Made by a program: the position numbers and the translations under genes | In this document: in pieces, positions 51,218-60,911 of the stretch | Layout of the letters: each line of letters starts with the position of its first letter | Numbering within the stretch: position 1 is the first letter of the stretch | Assembly: GCF_018100925.1 (NCBI RefSeq) | Contig: NZ_JAGJEH010000003.1 | Location: 186,001-250,000, forward strand | DNA: 64,000 nucleotides | Source of the DNA: Pseudoalteromonas luteoviolacea | Lineage (GTDB): Bacteria; Pseudomonadota; Gammaproteobacteria; Enterobacterales; Alteromonadaceae | Direction: 5' to 3' | The notes under the pieces: generated by a model | The model's input: only the letters and a program-made list of their open reading frames with translations | Databases searched by the model: none | Told to the model about the DNA's origin: nothing

Positions 51218-52564
51218 ATGAGCAGTATTCGAGGAGAGTTTAGTTCTCGGTTTGGATTTATTATGGCCGCTGCTGGCTCCGCGGTGGGCCTAGGCAATAT
51301 TTGGGGATTCCCGACACAAACGGCAAGCAATGGTGGTGCTGCGTTTGTATTAGTTTATTTGGTGCTCGCATTTTGCCTTGCATATCCAGCATTAATGGCT
51401 GAGTTAGTCATTGGTCGCCATGGCCAGGCTAATGCTGTTGCCTCTTTGCAAAAACTAGCAAACAACAATGCTCAAAAGCGTTTTGCATTTATCGTCGGAT
51501 TCGGCGGAATTATTTGTTCAGGCTTAATATTAAGCTTCTACGCAATTGTTGCAGGCTGGATGTTCAGTGCAACATTGGAACCGATCACCGTACTCAGTGG
51601 CAGTGAAACCGCTACCACATGGCTTAGCGAGCGCTCACTATCTAGAGATTTACTATTCACCGCGGCATTTATCTTGCTGACCGTTGCCATCATTAGTAAG
51701 GGCGTTGAGAATGGCATTGAAAAGTGGTCTAAACGCCTCATGCCCGCACTACTGTTCATTTTATTTGCCCTCATCGGATATGTGCTAACACAAGAAGGCG
51801 CAATGACGGGCTTGAAAGCTTATTTAGTGCCAGATTTTAGCTCTATTCTAGACCCGAACTTACTCGTGAGCGCGCTGGGGCAAGCATTCTTTTCTCTTTC
51901 ATTAGGTACCAGTGTCATGATCATATATGGCTCTTATATCAGTAAAAGAGAAAACCTCGTTTCTTTGGGGGCCTACGTTACTCTGATCGATGTTTTCATC
52001 GCTTTTGTCGCGGGTATGTTGATCATTCCAGCCATGTACGTTGCTCAGGCACAAGGGGTTGAAATTTTCTCTCAGACTGGCGAACTACTGTCTGAAGACA
52101 CATTAGTATTTCAAGTTTTACCCGCCTTGTTTGAAAGCATGGGCAGCATTGGGATATTCATTGGTTTTGCTTTCTTTGCTTTAATGAGTATCGCAGCTTT
52201 AACCAGCTCTATTTCAATGCTGGAAGCACCTGTTTCTTATGTTGTAGAAAAATTTGCACTAGCACGTGTACAAGCGACCAGGTTAATCGGCGTCATCGTC
52301 AGTGTGATCAGTGTTACAATTATTCTTAACTTCAATAGTTTATTCGGCTTTGTTGTGCAGCTAACGACACAGTTTGCACAGCCATTGATTGGCATGTTGT
52401 GCTGTGTATTTGCAGGTTGGATTTGGCATAGGGGCAAGCTTTTGTCTGCGATTAAAGAAGGTAATGACGCGGTTGAACATTCTTTCTTTTGGAAGATTTG
52501 GCCTTGGTATATTAAATTTGTATGCCCTGTTGCAATTGCGTTGGTCTTCATTAATTCACTATAA
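51218..52564 (+). CDS. sodium-dependent neurotransmitter-symporter-family (NSS) transporter, 448 aa
   Basis: Inner-membrane Na+-coupled solute carrier of the LeuT/SNF type. GSAVGLGNIWGFPTQTASNGG near residues 19-39 (TM1, in part) carries the Na+ and substrate site; about 11-12 TM helices. The substrate, amino acid-like, is not readable. ATG 51218 (MSSIRGEFSSRFG) is preferred over an earlier TTG frame start. Monocistronic, with its own terminator. Confidence 0.93.
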   Translation: MSSIRGEFSSRFGFIMAAAGSAVGLGNIWGFPTQTASNGGAAFVLVYLVLAFCLAYPALMAELVIGRHGQANAVASLQKLANNNAQKRFAFIVGFGGIICSGLILSFYAIVAGWMFSATLEPITVLSGSETATTWLSERSLSRDLLFTAAFILLTVAIISKGVENGIEKWSKRLMPALLFILFALIGYVLTQEGAMTGLKAYLVPDFSSILDPNLLVSALGQAFFSLSLGTSVMIIYGSYISKRENLVSLGAYVTLIDVFIAFVAGMLIIPAMYVAQAQGVEIFSQTGELLSEDTLVFQVLPALFESMGSIGIFIGFAFFALMSIAALTSSISMLEAPVSYVVEKFALARVQATRLIGVIVSVISVTIILNFNSLFGFVVQLTTQFAQPLIGMLCCVFAGWIWHRGKLLSAIKEGNDAVEHSFFWKIWPWYIKFVCPVAIALVFINSL

Positions 52565-52587
52565 AAAAGGCGCTATTAGCGCCTTTT
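52565..52587. terminator. transporter terminator, bidirectional
   Basis: AAAAGGCGCT-ATT-AGCGCCTTTT directly after the stop. Lies between convergent transporter and elaA genes. Confidence 0.85.
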
Positions 52588-52626
52588 CACTTCTTAATGA
52601 CAATTTAGCTCAATGAAGCAGAGCCT

Positions 52627-53073
52627 TCAGAGCTTCAACAGCATATCTATATGTTCAATACCATCTTCTAAATAAGCTTCACTCACAGCTTTAAAGCCTA
52701 GCTTTTCATAAAATGGCTGCAAATATGTTTGTGCCGATATTTCGATTGGCCTGTTTGGGAAGTGCGCATTACAGCACGCCAGGGCATTTTCCATAAGTTT
52801 ATAGGCAATGCCTGAGCCACGCTGCTCGGCCGAGATCAAAACGCGCCCTATTGCTGCTGCACCATTTTCTTTTGAGTAACAGCGCGCATATGCTTGTAAG
52901 CGGTCACTCCCGATAAACAAAATATGCCGCGTACTTGGTACTCGGTCTACTTCATCTATTTCATGATAAGGGCAATTTTGCTCCACCACAAACACATCAA
53001 CACGCAATTTAAACACGTCAAAGAGCTCATCATGACTGAGCTCATAAAATGACTTATCTTTAAAATTAGTCAT
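52627..53073 (-). CDS. elaA: ElaA-like GNAT acetyltransferase, 148 aa
   Basis: FKLRVDVFVVEQNCPYHEID at residues 21-40 and the CoA loop region IGRVLISAEQRGSG near 75 match ElaA closely; YLQPFYEKLGF near 117 is the last GNAT motif. Acetyl-CoA-dependent; substrate not established. Downstream of the Spo0M-like gene on the same strand. Confidence 0.9.
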   Translation of the reverse strand: MTNFKDKSFYELSHDELFDVFKLRVDVFVVEQNCPYHEIDEVDRVPSTRHILFIGSDRLQAYARCYSKENGAAAIGRVLISAEQRGSGIAYKLMENALACCNAHFPNRPIEISAQTYLQPFYEKLGFKAVSEAYLEDGIEHIDMLLKL

Positions 53074-53099
53074 TGATTCAAGATGCCTTCTTCAATTAT

Positions 53100-53843
53100 T
53101 TAGGCAAATAAGCGTTCGAGCTGATCACATATACGCGACAAGTTAACTTGATCATGTTCGATCGTTAAATCAACATAACCGTCATTACGGAAAGCGCGAT
53201 CTAATTCGATTAATACATGGGTTTTATGCGCTTCAGGTACGAACGAAAGCTCCACCTCTTGTAAACCAAACATAGAGCGACTGCTCGGTCGATATTCTAT
53301 CTCTTGGTAACACCCCGAAATTGACTGGAAGCTTGAGGCACGTAAATAGCCTTTTTCAACATCCGCTTTAACCAGTTGGAAGCCCAGTTTGTCCATTGCG
53401 CTAAGTACAGCTTTTACCGCTTCATTCGGATAGATATGCAGCGCGTCTTTGTCTGACGGGTCTAGTGCTAGATCAATATCCAAACCCGTTTCCAGCCACA
53501 CATGACAATGGTTATAGGGCGCGTTTATCTGTGTTATTGGCGTTTCTGAATGTAGTCGAGCTTCAAATGGGATCACTTTTTGCTCGCCAGGGGAAATTGT
53601 AAACTCTTCTGGGATTCGCCATTTTTCTATGACGTGATTGGTGAAGTATTCGCCATCATCATTCTCAACTTTGACCTTGGTCATTAACGCCAATTCAAGT
53701 CCAGATATTTCTTGTTCTACATCTCCGCCCATCACAATAATTTGGGCTTGAAATTTTTGACCCGGATGTAAATGTTCCGTTTCTAATACTGTGTCTACTT
53801 TTGCTGCACCTACTCCGACAGATGCTAAGAGTTTTTTAAACAT
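53100..53843 (-). CDS. Spo0M (SpoOM/arrestin-like) family protein, 247 aa
   Basis: MFKKLLASVGVGAAKVDTVL start, then two arrestin-like beta-sandwich halves (GQKFQAQIIVMGGDVEQEI; PFEARLHSETPITQ) typical of Spo0M. DLALDPSDKD and the last helix CDQLERLF agree. AGGAG lies five bases before the second of two tandem ATGs, hence 53843. Cytoplasmic; named for a Bacillus sporulation gene, role in Gram-negatives unclear. Confidence 0.9.
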   Translation of the reverse strand: MFKKLLASVGVGAAKVDTVLETEHLHPGQKFQAQIIVMGGDVEQEISGLELALMTKVKVENDDGEYFTNHVIEKWRIPEEFTISPGEQKVIPFEARLHSETPITQINAPYNHCHVWLETGLDIDLALDPSDKDALHIYPNEAVKAVLSAMDKLGFQLVKADVEKGYLRASSFQSISGCYQEIEYRPSSRSMFGLQEVELSFVPEAHKTHVLIELDRAFRNDGYVDLTIEHDQVNLSRICDQLERLFA

Positions 53844-54045
53844 CATTACTCCTCTCGAGGATGTTCCGTTAAGGCATCTTAAACACATTTATTCAAGCTT
53901 GTCAGTGAAAATCTGGCTATTTTTGATAAATATAGATTTGTTTGCATATTACTAATGCAAAGTGCCATATACTTTTGTCCAGAATTGATTTATAAACCAA
54001 CGCGATTTGGTAGAATCAAGTTACCAATCACAACCAGCGTAACTT

Positions 54046-55614
54046 ATGGAACTACTTTACTTTGCAATTGCTTTCGCGTGTGGTTTTTCAATTTATCAAT
54101 TAAAGCTACCACCTCTGATAGGATTCTTGATGGCCGGGTTTATTCTCAACCTCATGGGTCAACAAACAACACCATTACTCTCTCAACTTGCCGACTTGGG
54201 CGTCACTATCCTACTTTTTAGTATTGGCCTAAAGCTCAGAGTAAAAAACCTTGTAAAGCCCCAGGTATGGGCTCCAGCAACTTTGCATATTGTTTTAAGT
54301 AGTGCCTTCTTCGCTTCTCTGCTGCTGTTATTGTGTGTTTTTAACTTACCTCTATTTAATCAACTGGATCTTCAAAGTGCTTTATTGGTGGGCTTTGCGT
54401 TTAGTTTTTCAAGTACGGTATTTGCAGTAAAAGTGTTAGAAGAACGAGGGGAAATGGCGAGCCTGCATGGCAAAATCGCCATTGGTATTTTGGTCATGCA
54501 AGATATCTTTGCCGTTGTATTTTTGGCGATCAGCACTGGTAAAATGCCTAATATTTGGGCGCTGGCGCTTATTGCAGGTCTATTCGTATTTAGAAAAGTG
54601 ATGTTTTGGGTGCTCAGCCGCTCCAAACATGGTGAACTACTACCTTTATTCGGATTCTTTTTCGCTTTAGTCGTTGGCTACCATGCATTTGAATTTGCAG
54701 GGTTAAAAGGCGACTTAGGTGCGTTAATTATCGGGATGATATTTGCCCCGCATAAAAAGGCAAGCGAGCTTTCTAAATCATTGTTAAATTTAAAAAACAT
54801 TCTTCTCGTAGGCTTTTTCTTAAACATCGGTTTAAATGCCAGTATATCTGTCAATGCCTTTATGATCGGCTTACTGCTAGTGCTGGTATTACCGATTAAA
54901 GTACTCTTATATTACGTGCTAACAAATATGTTTAGGTTGCGCGCTCGTACGTCGCTGCTAAGCGCCTTTACCCTTTCAAATTATAGTGAGTTTGGTCTCA
55001 TTGTATGTGCCGTTGCAGCAAGCTCCGGACTGATTGCGCCAGACTGGCTAGCCGTCGTTGCTATTGCAGTCTCAATCACCTTTATTCTCGCGTCGCCACT
55101 AAACAAACGCGCCAATGAGATTTATGTCAAATTAGAACATGTGTTACAAAAGTTTGAGAGCCCAAAACGCTTAGAAGAAGAGCTGCCTGTGAACCTCACA
55201 GACACCCGGATCGTGATATTTGGTATGGGCAGAATAGGTACTGGTGCATATGAAACAATTCACTGCTCACATCCCAATTCTGTGGCTGGTATCGACATAA
55301 AACCGGAAGTCGTCGATAAACACATTAAGCGCGGCAGGCGTGTACTTCTTGCGGATGCAACGGACCCAGATTTTTGGCAAAGGGTAAACCATTCTAGTGT
55401 AGAAATGGTCATGCTTGCTATGCCCAAACATATGCAGAACATCTATGCACTGGAGCAGCTGCAAGCATCTGGTTATACAGGTCAAGTAACTGCGATCGCT
55501 AATTACCCAGATCAACAAAAAGAGCTTGAAGATATGGGCGTCCACTCAACCTATAACTTCTATTTAGAAGCAGGAAGTGGTTTTGCTGAACATGTAAAAG
55601 AAAAATTATTCTAA
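54046..55614 (+). CDS. Kef/CPA2-type cation:proton antiporter with TrkA-N domain, 522 aa
   Basis: About 12 TM helices in residues 1-355 (LPPLIGFLMAGFILNLMG; FSSTVFAVKVLEERGE around 125), then an NAD-binding RCK/TrkA-N domain starting IVIFGMGRIGTG near 388 with IDIKPEVVDKH. Exchanges K+ or Na+ for H+ across the inner membrane under nucleotide control. Shorter than KefB/KefC; no glutathione-binding helper next to it. Confidence 0.92.
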   Translation: MELLYFAIAFACGFSIYQLKLPPLIGFLMAGFILNLMGQQTTPLLSQLADLGVTILLFSIGLKLRVKNLVKPQVWAPATLHIVLSSAFFASLLLLLCVFNLPLFNQLDLQSALLVGFAFSFSSTVFAVKVLEERGEMASLHGKIAIGILVMQDIFAVVFLAISTGKMPNIWALALIAGLFVFRKVMFWVLSRSKHGELLPLFGFFFALVVGYHAFEFAGLKGDLGALIIGMIFAPHKKASELSKSLLNLKNILLVGFFLNIGLNASISVNAFMIGLLLVLVLPIKVLLYYVLTNMFRLRARTSLLSAFTLSNYSEFGLIVCAVAASSGLIAPDWLAVVAIAVSITFILASPLNKRANEIYVKLEHVLQKFESPKRLEEELPVNLTDTRIVIFGMGRIGTGAYETIHCSHPNSVAGIDIKPEVVDKHIKRGRRVLLADATDPDFWQRVNHSSVEMVMLAMPKHMQNIYALEQLQASGYTGQVTAIANYPDQQKELEDMGVHSTYNFYLEAGSGFAEHVKEKLF

Positions 55615-55626
55615 ATTATTTATTTC

Positions 55627-55670
55627 AGTTCTCAGACCCTTTAAAGGGTACTGAGAACTATTTTTATTTT
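55627..55670 (+). terminator. antiporter terminator
   Basis: AGTTCTCAG pairs with CTGAGAACT (55627-55659) over an inner CCCTTT/AAAGGG stem, followed by ATTTTTATTTT. Very stable. Confidence 0.88.
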
Positions 55671-55905
55671 CCTGTCATATAGTTACATCTAGACGTCTAA
55701 AACCCCACCTGCTTTTTCGTACTTTTTTGTATTAGTGCGATTTACAAAACTTTACATCGAAGTTAGTAATTCGACATAGAAACAGAGTACACTGGCTGTG
55801 TCAGTTAAAGACTGGTTCAATAATTTTTTGTACTTAAATCTTATACTTAGTATCCTTTTTGGGGAACACCCACGGATCCTAACGAGATATTTTATGAGGG
55901 TTTGC

Positions 55906-56190
55906 ATGAGCAAGAATAAGTTAAATTCGTACTTTCCAGCAGCGGTTGACGATGTGAATGCGGGCCCATTCGCCGACATACAAGAACGCCTAGATAGCAT
56001 TCAGGACTCGGGGATGACAGCGCTAGCAATTCGTAATATTTTATTTCAAAAAATGCTGGATTTACATGCTGTACCCGAAGATCACTACTTGCGTACTGAG
56101 TCGACACCAGAACGTTTAGACGACCCAAGCCTTATTGATAAGCTAAATGAATTAGGCTTCTATCGTTCATCTTCTCGTGTAATGCACTAA
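55906..56190 (+). CDS. small protein of unknown function, 94 aa
   Basis: The frame opens at 55798, but GAGGG seven bases before ATG 55906 gives MSKNKLNSYFPAAVDD. Soluble and helical (RLDSIQDSGMTALAIRNILF) with a Pro/Asp-rich middle. The 290 bases before it hold the antiporter terminator and otherwise only AT-rich promoter-like sequence. No family recognised. Confidence 0.65.
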   Translation: MSKNKLNSYFPAAVDDVNAGPFADIQERLDSIQDSGMTALAIRNILFQKMLDLHAVPEDHYLRTESTPERLDDPSLIDKLNELGFYRSSSRVMH

Positions 56191-56225
56191 ACAATCGATT
56201 TTTTGAGGGCCTACTCCCTCTTAAA

Positions 56226-56253
56226 TAGGCTGGCCATGCCCGTCGCCAGCCTA
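56226..56253. terminator. hairpin between convergent genes
   Basis: TAGGCTGGC-(10-base loop)-GCCAGCCTA, nine perfect pairs between the 94-aa gene and the desaturase-family gene. T-tracts are poor on both sides. Confidence 0.55.
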
Positions 56254-56266
56254 CCTTCTCTTCTTT

Positions 56267-57244
56267 TTACTGATTGTCTTGTTTTTTGCTCATGAGTGCT
56301 GCTGGATAAAGCGCCTTGAGTGCAGCCACTACAGGTTTGTAGTAAATCGCCCAAAGACTATCGTGACCAGCGTCGTATTTGCCCACCCCAATTGAAATAT
56401 TCTGTGCTTGCGATGCACGAATTAAACTGCCTGCTATGCGATCCCATATAGCCAATGCCGAACCAATGTTTGTATCAAAATGCTTTGGGTTATCACTGTG
56501 ATGAATTTGGTGTTGTGCTGGGCTAATAAACCAGCCTTCCAATTTATCGCCCCAACTAAACCAGACATGAGAATGGCGGAGATTAGACCCACAAACGTTG
56601 AATACAAAAACGAATAAATTAGCCCCCAAAATATCAAACATACTCAGCGCAGACCCAAAAAAGAAATAACCGAGACCAACAACAATCCCCTGTGTTAAAG
56701 CCATACGACATGCATAGAAGTAGCTTTCTATCGGGTGTGAGCGATAAATAGTAAACGGTGTAAGTACCTTGGCAGAGTGATGAACCTTGTGAATTTCCCA
56801 CAAACATGGGACTTTATGCAATGCAAGATGAAGTAGGTATCGCGTCAAATCGTCGACAATGAATAACATCAGTGTAAACAAGCCAATTACTACTGACTGA
56901 GGCCACTGTAAATGTAAAGATGGGCCAAATAAAGCCTCAAGCCCATCAGATAACCCAATTGCAACTGGCACCATGGTTAATACAATAGGCGCAAAAGTGA
57001 GGGCTTTAATAATACGATTAATAATAAACAGTCCGTAATCCTGTTTGGCACTTTCATGCAACCAAACAGAACGGGGAAATAAAAATTGCCAGAAGCCTTT
57101 TAAGCTGCGAGTTGTATTGGTCGTGAAGTATACAAAAAAAGCCATTGCAACTGCCGATGCCAGATATAGCCAGAAAATACGTTTATTTGCATCGACCAAA
57201 TAGCCTGGCAATGTAGAAATACTTTGCCAAATAGTCTCAAACAT
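56267..57244 (-). CDS. sterol desaturase / fatty-acid hydroxylase superfamily protein, 325 aa
   Basis: Integral membrane di-iron oxygenase. Histidine boxes HLALHKVP near residue 139, EIHKVHHSAK near 149 and AQHQIHHSDNPKHFD near 237, plus RSHPIES near 168. About 5-6 membrane segments. Substrate probably a membrane lipid. A terminator separates it from the iron operon upstream, so its own promoter is likely. Confidence 0.92.
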   Translation of the reverse strand: MFETIWQSISTLPGYLVDANKRIFWLYLASAVAMAFFVYFTTNTTRSLKGFWQFLFPRSVWLHESAKQDYGLFIINRIIKALTFAPIVLTMVPVAIGLSDGLEALFGPSLHLQWPQSVVIGLFTLMLFIVDDLTRYLLHLALHKVPCLWEIHKVHHSAKVLTPFTIYRSHPIESYFYACRMALTQGIVVGLGYFFFGSALSMFDILGANLFVFVFNVCGSNLRHSHVWFSWGDKLEGWFISPAQHQIHHSDNPKHFDTNIGSALAIWDRIAGSLIRASQAQNISIGVGKYDAGHDSLWAIYYKPVVAALKALYPAALMSKKQDNQ

Positions 57245-57271
57245 TAAGCCTATACACTCCCATAAATTGGT

Positions 57272-57297
57272 AAAAAAGGCCGCATGATGCGGCCTTA
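57272..57297 (-). terminator. terminator of the iron operon
   Basis: Near-palindrome AAGGCCGCAT-G-ATGCGGCCTT (57276-57296), followed on the minus strand by TTTTTTACC, right after the TonB-receptor gene. Confidence 0.82.
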
Positions 57298-57331
57298 CTT
57301 ATGTATGCGTAGCGTTAAACATCATGGATGT

Positions 57332-59551
57332 CTAAAATTGGTATTTGTATCCAACAGTAACCTGTCTTGGCTTTCCTGGACGCGCACCATAAGGTCTACG
57401 GCTTACAATTTTATCTTCATCAAGTAAGTTGTCTACCTTTAGGTATACCTGACCATAATCATCAAAATCGTAACTTGCTGACAGATCGACTGTTGTCGAT
57501 GAAGGAACTTCTTGACCTTCTAAGTATAAAGTAAATTCTTGAGTACCTTCTTGCCAGCTTCGGCCAGCAGCTTCAGGCATAGAGCCAATATATTTAACCG
57601 CTAAAGACGTGCGCCATTTGTCTGCACTTAGGCCAACGTTAAAGCTAACTTGGTGCTCCGGTAAATAAGGCAGCGGATCGCCACTTTTTACTTCGCCCCA
57701 TTGAGCAAATGAAGTACGACGATCGTTCTTAAATTCACCCTTGGTGTAGGTATAAACGAAGCTATACGGGATATCTAACTGCAAATTAAGTGGGTAACGC
57801 TGCGAGAACTGCGCTTCAAGACCATAAACATGGGCTGCACCACCATTAAACTCAGCATCTTGTTGCAAGCTGTCACCACAGTTAGACTGTCCACAGCTCT
57901 CCTTTAAGTTACTATAGTCATTGAAAAAGCTCACAACTTCAAATTCGGTCACACCATCATTATAGCGCCCACCAAATTCATAGTTAGTGCTCTTCTCTAT
58001 CTCAATTTCTGACGATTGTGCCGGAGAAGCTGGAGAAAAACCACGGTGAATACCAAATAATACACCTGAGTCTTCACTTAATTGGTAGAAACCACTGACG
58101 CCAGGTAACCAAATACGAGTCGTTTTATCAAGCCAATCATTTGGGTTGTTGTTGTTTTGGTAATGCATGTCCATCAGCTCACCACGCACACCTACACCCA
58201 GAGTTAATGCATCCAGCTTAATCTTGTCTTCAACATACACAGACCATGCTTCAGTATGCTCTGTATTCAATGTTGTGAAGCGTTTGCTATTTTCAACCAG
58301 TGAAGATACTCCCGACTTCATTTCATAGCTTTCTTCAAAGTGCTTGCGTTCGATTTCATCTTCATGGAATCTCACACCAAATGATAAGTCATGATTTAAG
58401 TCGAACAAATTAAACGAAAAATCGCCATCAATTTGTAACCCTTGAGAATAGTATTCCCTATCGTTCGTGCCCATTGTTAGGAAATTAGCAGCGCCAGGAA
58501 CCACAGAGTCTTGTTCACCTTTTAAGATTTCATATAAACGCTGGTTATCTTCCGATTCAGGGTTTAGCAAAATCTCCTGAGGTGATTTACCTTCAACACT
58601 ATTTAATTTCAGCCAAGCACGCTCATAATCGTTGCGATATAATCGCGTTGTTAAGCTCAAATTATCTGTGCTCATACTGTGGGTAAACATCACCTGTTGA
58701 TGTTCCGTGTCCATTTTTGCAGGCGCTGTTGCTGCGTATCGACGATATGGATTTTCTGCAAAATCCGCTTCGGTTAAACCAAGGTATGTCTCATCTGATA
58801 TCTCATCTGCGTAACTTAGTTTTAAGCCGAAATTGTGCTCAATATCACCTTGCTGCAGGCGGTAGTTAAATTTAGCTAAGAAATCATTCTTATCAAAACC
58901 TGTATCACCACCGCCATCAAGCTCTTTAAAACCATCTGCTTGGACGTTAACCGCTTCTACTAAAAAGCCAATATTGTTTACTACAGAGCCAAAATAACCA
59001 TGCGCTTTGGTATAACCGTCACCACCAGCGGCAATATCTATTGCACCTTCTGTAAATTCAGGCACTGAACGCGTCACCAAGTTCAACGCACCAGCTATGG
59101 TCTGTGGACCATGTTTAATCGCCGCAGGCCCTTTGAATACTTCAACCGCTGTCATGCGCGTAGTTTGAGGGAAGTAGTAGGCAGCAGGCGCTGAATATGG
59201 TGCTGGGCCAATTAGAACGCCATCTTCCATTATGGTGATCTTTTTACTGCGCTCTGGTGTCACACCACGAAATCCGATGTTTGGACGCAAGCCATAACCA
59301 TCTTCCTCACGAATATTCACACCTGGCACAGAAGAAAGTACACGGTGAATATCATCATACTCATATTCACCAAGTTGCTCTTCTGTAAGCAAAGTGGCAG
59401 AGCCTGCCTCTGTTCTTAGCTTGTCATAGTGACTGATTATTTGAATATGCTCGATGTCGTCTTTCGCATTTTCATCTGCGTAAGCGTTTGGTAATGCAAC
59501 AGCGACGGCCATTGCCAACAGTGATTTATTCATACCTTTGTATTTAGTCAT
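57332..59551 (-). CDS. TonB-dependent outer-membrane receptor, FecA-like, 739 aa
   Basis: Imports a ferric chelate or other ligand. Signal peptide (MNKSLLAMAVAVALPNAYA from residue 7), TonB-box-like IEHIQII, plug domain (SSVPGVNIREEDGYGLRPNI; GPAAIKHGPQTIAGALNLVTR near 140, in part) and a 22-strand barrel ending in Phe (VTVGYKYQF). The order after signal resembles Fe3+-dicitrate receptors. ATG 59551 overlaps the imelysin stop by 8 bases. Confidence 0.92.
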   Translation of the reverse strand: MTKYKGMNKSLLAMAVAVALPNAYADENAKDDIEHIQIISHYDKLRTEAGSATLLTEEQLGEYEYDDIHRVLSSVPGVNIREEDGYGLRPNIGFRGVTPERSKKITIMEDGVLIGPAPYSAPAAYYFPQTTRMTAVEVFKGPAAIKHGPQTIAGALNLVTRSVPEFTEGAIDIAAGGDGYTKAHGYFGSVVNNIGFLVEAVNVQADGFKELDGGGDTGFDKNDFLAKFNYRLQQGDIEHNFGLKLSYADEISDETYLGLTEADFAENPYRRYAATAPAKMDTEHQQVMFTHSMSTDNLSLTTRLYRNDYERAWLKLNSVEGKSPQEILLNPESEDNQRLYEILKGEQDSVVPGAANFLTMGTNDREYYSQGLQIDGDFSFNLFDLNHDLSFGVRFHEDEIERKHFEESYEMKSGVSSLVENSKRFTTLNTEHTEAWSVYVEDKIKLDALTLGVGVRGELMDMHYQNNNNPNDWLDKTTRIWLPGVSGFYQLSEDSGVLFGIHRGFSPASPAQSSEIEIEKSTNYEFGGRYNDGVTEFEVVSFFNDYSNLKESCGQSNCGDSLQQDAEFNGGAAHVYGLEAQFSQRYPLNLQLDIPYSFVYTYTKGEFKNDRRTSFAQWGEVKSGDPLPYLPEHQVSFNVGLSADKWRTSLAVKYIGSMPEAAGRSWQEGTQEFTLYLEGQEVPSSTTVDLSASYDFDDYGQVYLKVDNLLDEDKIVSRRPYGARPGKPRQVTVGYKYQF

Positions 59552-60824
59552 TGTCACCTGCCGATGTTTGAGGAAGTTCTAAGGCTAGCTTATTGATAAA
59601 GTCATTTTTAAGCTCATCGGTCACATTTTTGACCTTGTCATGAACGGCTGTCACCGCAGCAGTTTCATTTTCAACAGCTTGCTTTAATGAACCATCAATT
59701 GCCAATAAAGCTGCCTCAGCTTCCGCTAAACCGGTTAACATACGCTGTTTTACATCAGAACCCTGCTCTGCGTCTAAGAAGTCGTCAAACCCTAGCGTAT
59801 TGTCTGTACTACTGCCTTCACCCGTAAAGATCTGTTTAAATGCGCGGATATTAGCCAGTAGATTTTCTTTTGAATGTTCAGAGATGTCGGACTCAACATC
59901 CTGCGGACAAATATTAGAGCCACAGCTATTTGTAAACAAACCCAAAGGTTCACCTAACTTGATATCTTTAAGCTCTTTAGTCATGTAAAACAAGGCTTTT
60001 GATATTTCATTTAATGCAGTATGTGCAGAGTCGATTTGCGAGCCTGAGCTACCTGCATTAATTAATTGATTAGCAAAACCGTTATCTCCTTGCCAGCGAG
60101 CCAAAATTGCAGCGCTATTAACGACTATATCGCCTGCCGCTGTGTGGGCGAATTCACAACGAGCAACTTTTCGCTCCTCAACCGTGCGGCTGTTCCATGG
60201 AGCAAGGGCTTCATTTGCAAAGCTACAGCTATGGTCATAGTTCGTACTGAATAACGCATGTTCAATAGCGATTAAACCCTTTCGATCAGATGTACGAGCT
60301 TTGATATCATAAGGCTTACTAGAGTCACCATTAATAAAGCCATCTTCATGATAAACGATATCCTGATCAATACTACAAAGCGCACCACCTGCAGGCCAAG
60401 AGTAAATATTATTCTTTAATGCTTCGCCATTCTCTAGCAATGGGCCAACTTGCATTAATTCAACATATTGCCAACCTACCATAGCCGCACGCCAGCTATC
60501 TTTAGCTTTGTCATGAAGCTCAGCGGCCGTGTCACTTTGCGACTTTTCTGCAGCACAGTACTCTGCTATTTGGGTTTGCTGTGCTCTGGCGAACTGATCG
60601 AATTGAGTCAACGTTGGCGTCAATACATTATTAACCAAGTTTGCAACCAGCGCAGCCTCATCAAACGACGTTGGCGTAGTCGGAGTCGTTGGCGTAGTCG
60701 GATTAGTCGTGCCATTGCCACCGGCAAACTCAGAGCCTGCTGTACTTGAACTACTTTCTCCACAGCCACTTAATAGCAAGGTGACTGCCACAGCGACTGC
60801 ACTCAATGGGGTTAACACTCTCAT
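59544..60824 (-). CDS. imelysin-family (M75) lipoprotein, 426 aa
   Basis: Iron-linked periplasmic protein of the EfeO/IrpA type. Lipoprotein signal with LLLSGC (Cys21), a Thr/Pro linker (TNPTTPTTPTTPTS), then helices with WRAAMVGWQYVELMQVGP near 110, IYSWP and GLIAIEHALFS near 178. The usual GxHxxE motif is GLIAIE here, so the His is missing while Glu is kept. Sits between DUF4856 and TonB-receptor genes. Confidence 0.88.
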   Translation of the reverse strand: MRVLTPLSAVAVAVTLLLSGCGESSSSTAGSEFAGGNGTTNPTTPTTPTTPTSFDEAALVANLVNNVLTPTLTQFDQFARAQQTQIAEYCAAEKSQSDTAAELHDKAKDSWRAAMVGWQYVELMQVGPLLENGEALKNNIYSWPAGGALCSIDQDIVYHEDGFINGDSSKPYDIKARTSDRKGLIAIEHALFSTNYDHSCSFANEALAPWNSRTVEERKVARCEFAHTAAGDIVVNSAAILARWQGDNGFANQLINAGSSGSQIDSAHTALNEISKALFYMTKELKDIKLGEPLGLFTNSCGSNICPQDVESDISEHSKENLLANIRAFKQIFTGEGSSTDNTLGFDDFLDAEQGSDVKQRMLTGLAEAEAALLAIDGSLKQAVENETAAVTAVHDKVKNVTDELKNDFINKLALELPQTSAGDND

Positions 60825-60859
60825 TGCGTCTCTCTTTTTTGATACCTATAAATAAAACA

Positions 60860-60889
60860 AAAGGTTAGCTACATACGCAGCTAACCTTT
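60860..60889 (-). terminator. intercistronic terminator/attenuator before the imelysin gene
   Basis: AAAGGTTAGCT (60860-60870) pairs with AGCTAACCTTT (60879-60889); minus-strand continuation TTTTGTTTTATTT. It should lower expression of the two downstream genes relative to the DUF4856 gene. Confidence 0.75.
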
Positions 60890-60911
60890 ACGTTATAAAT
60901 TATAAAACAGA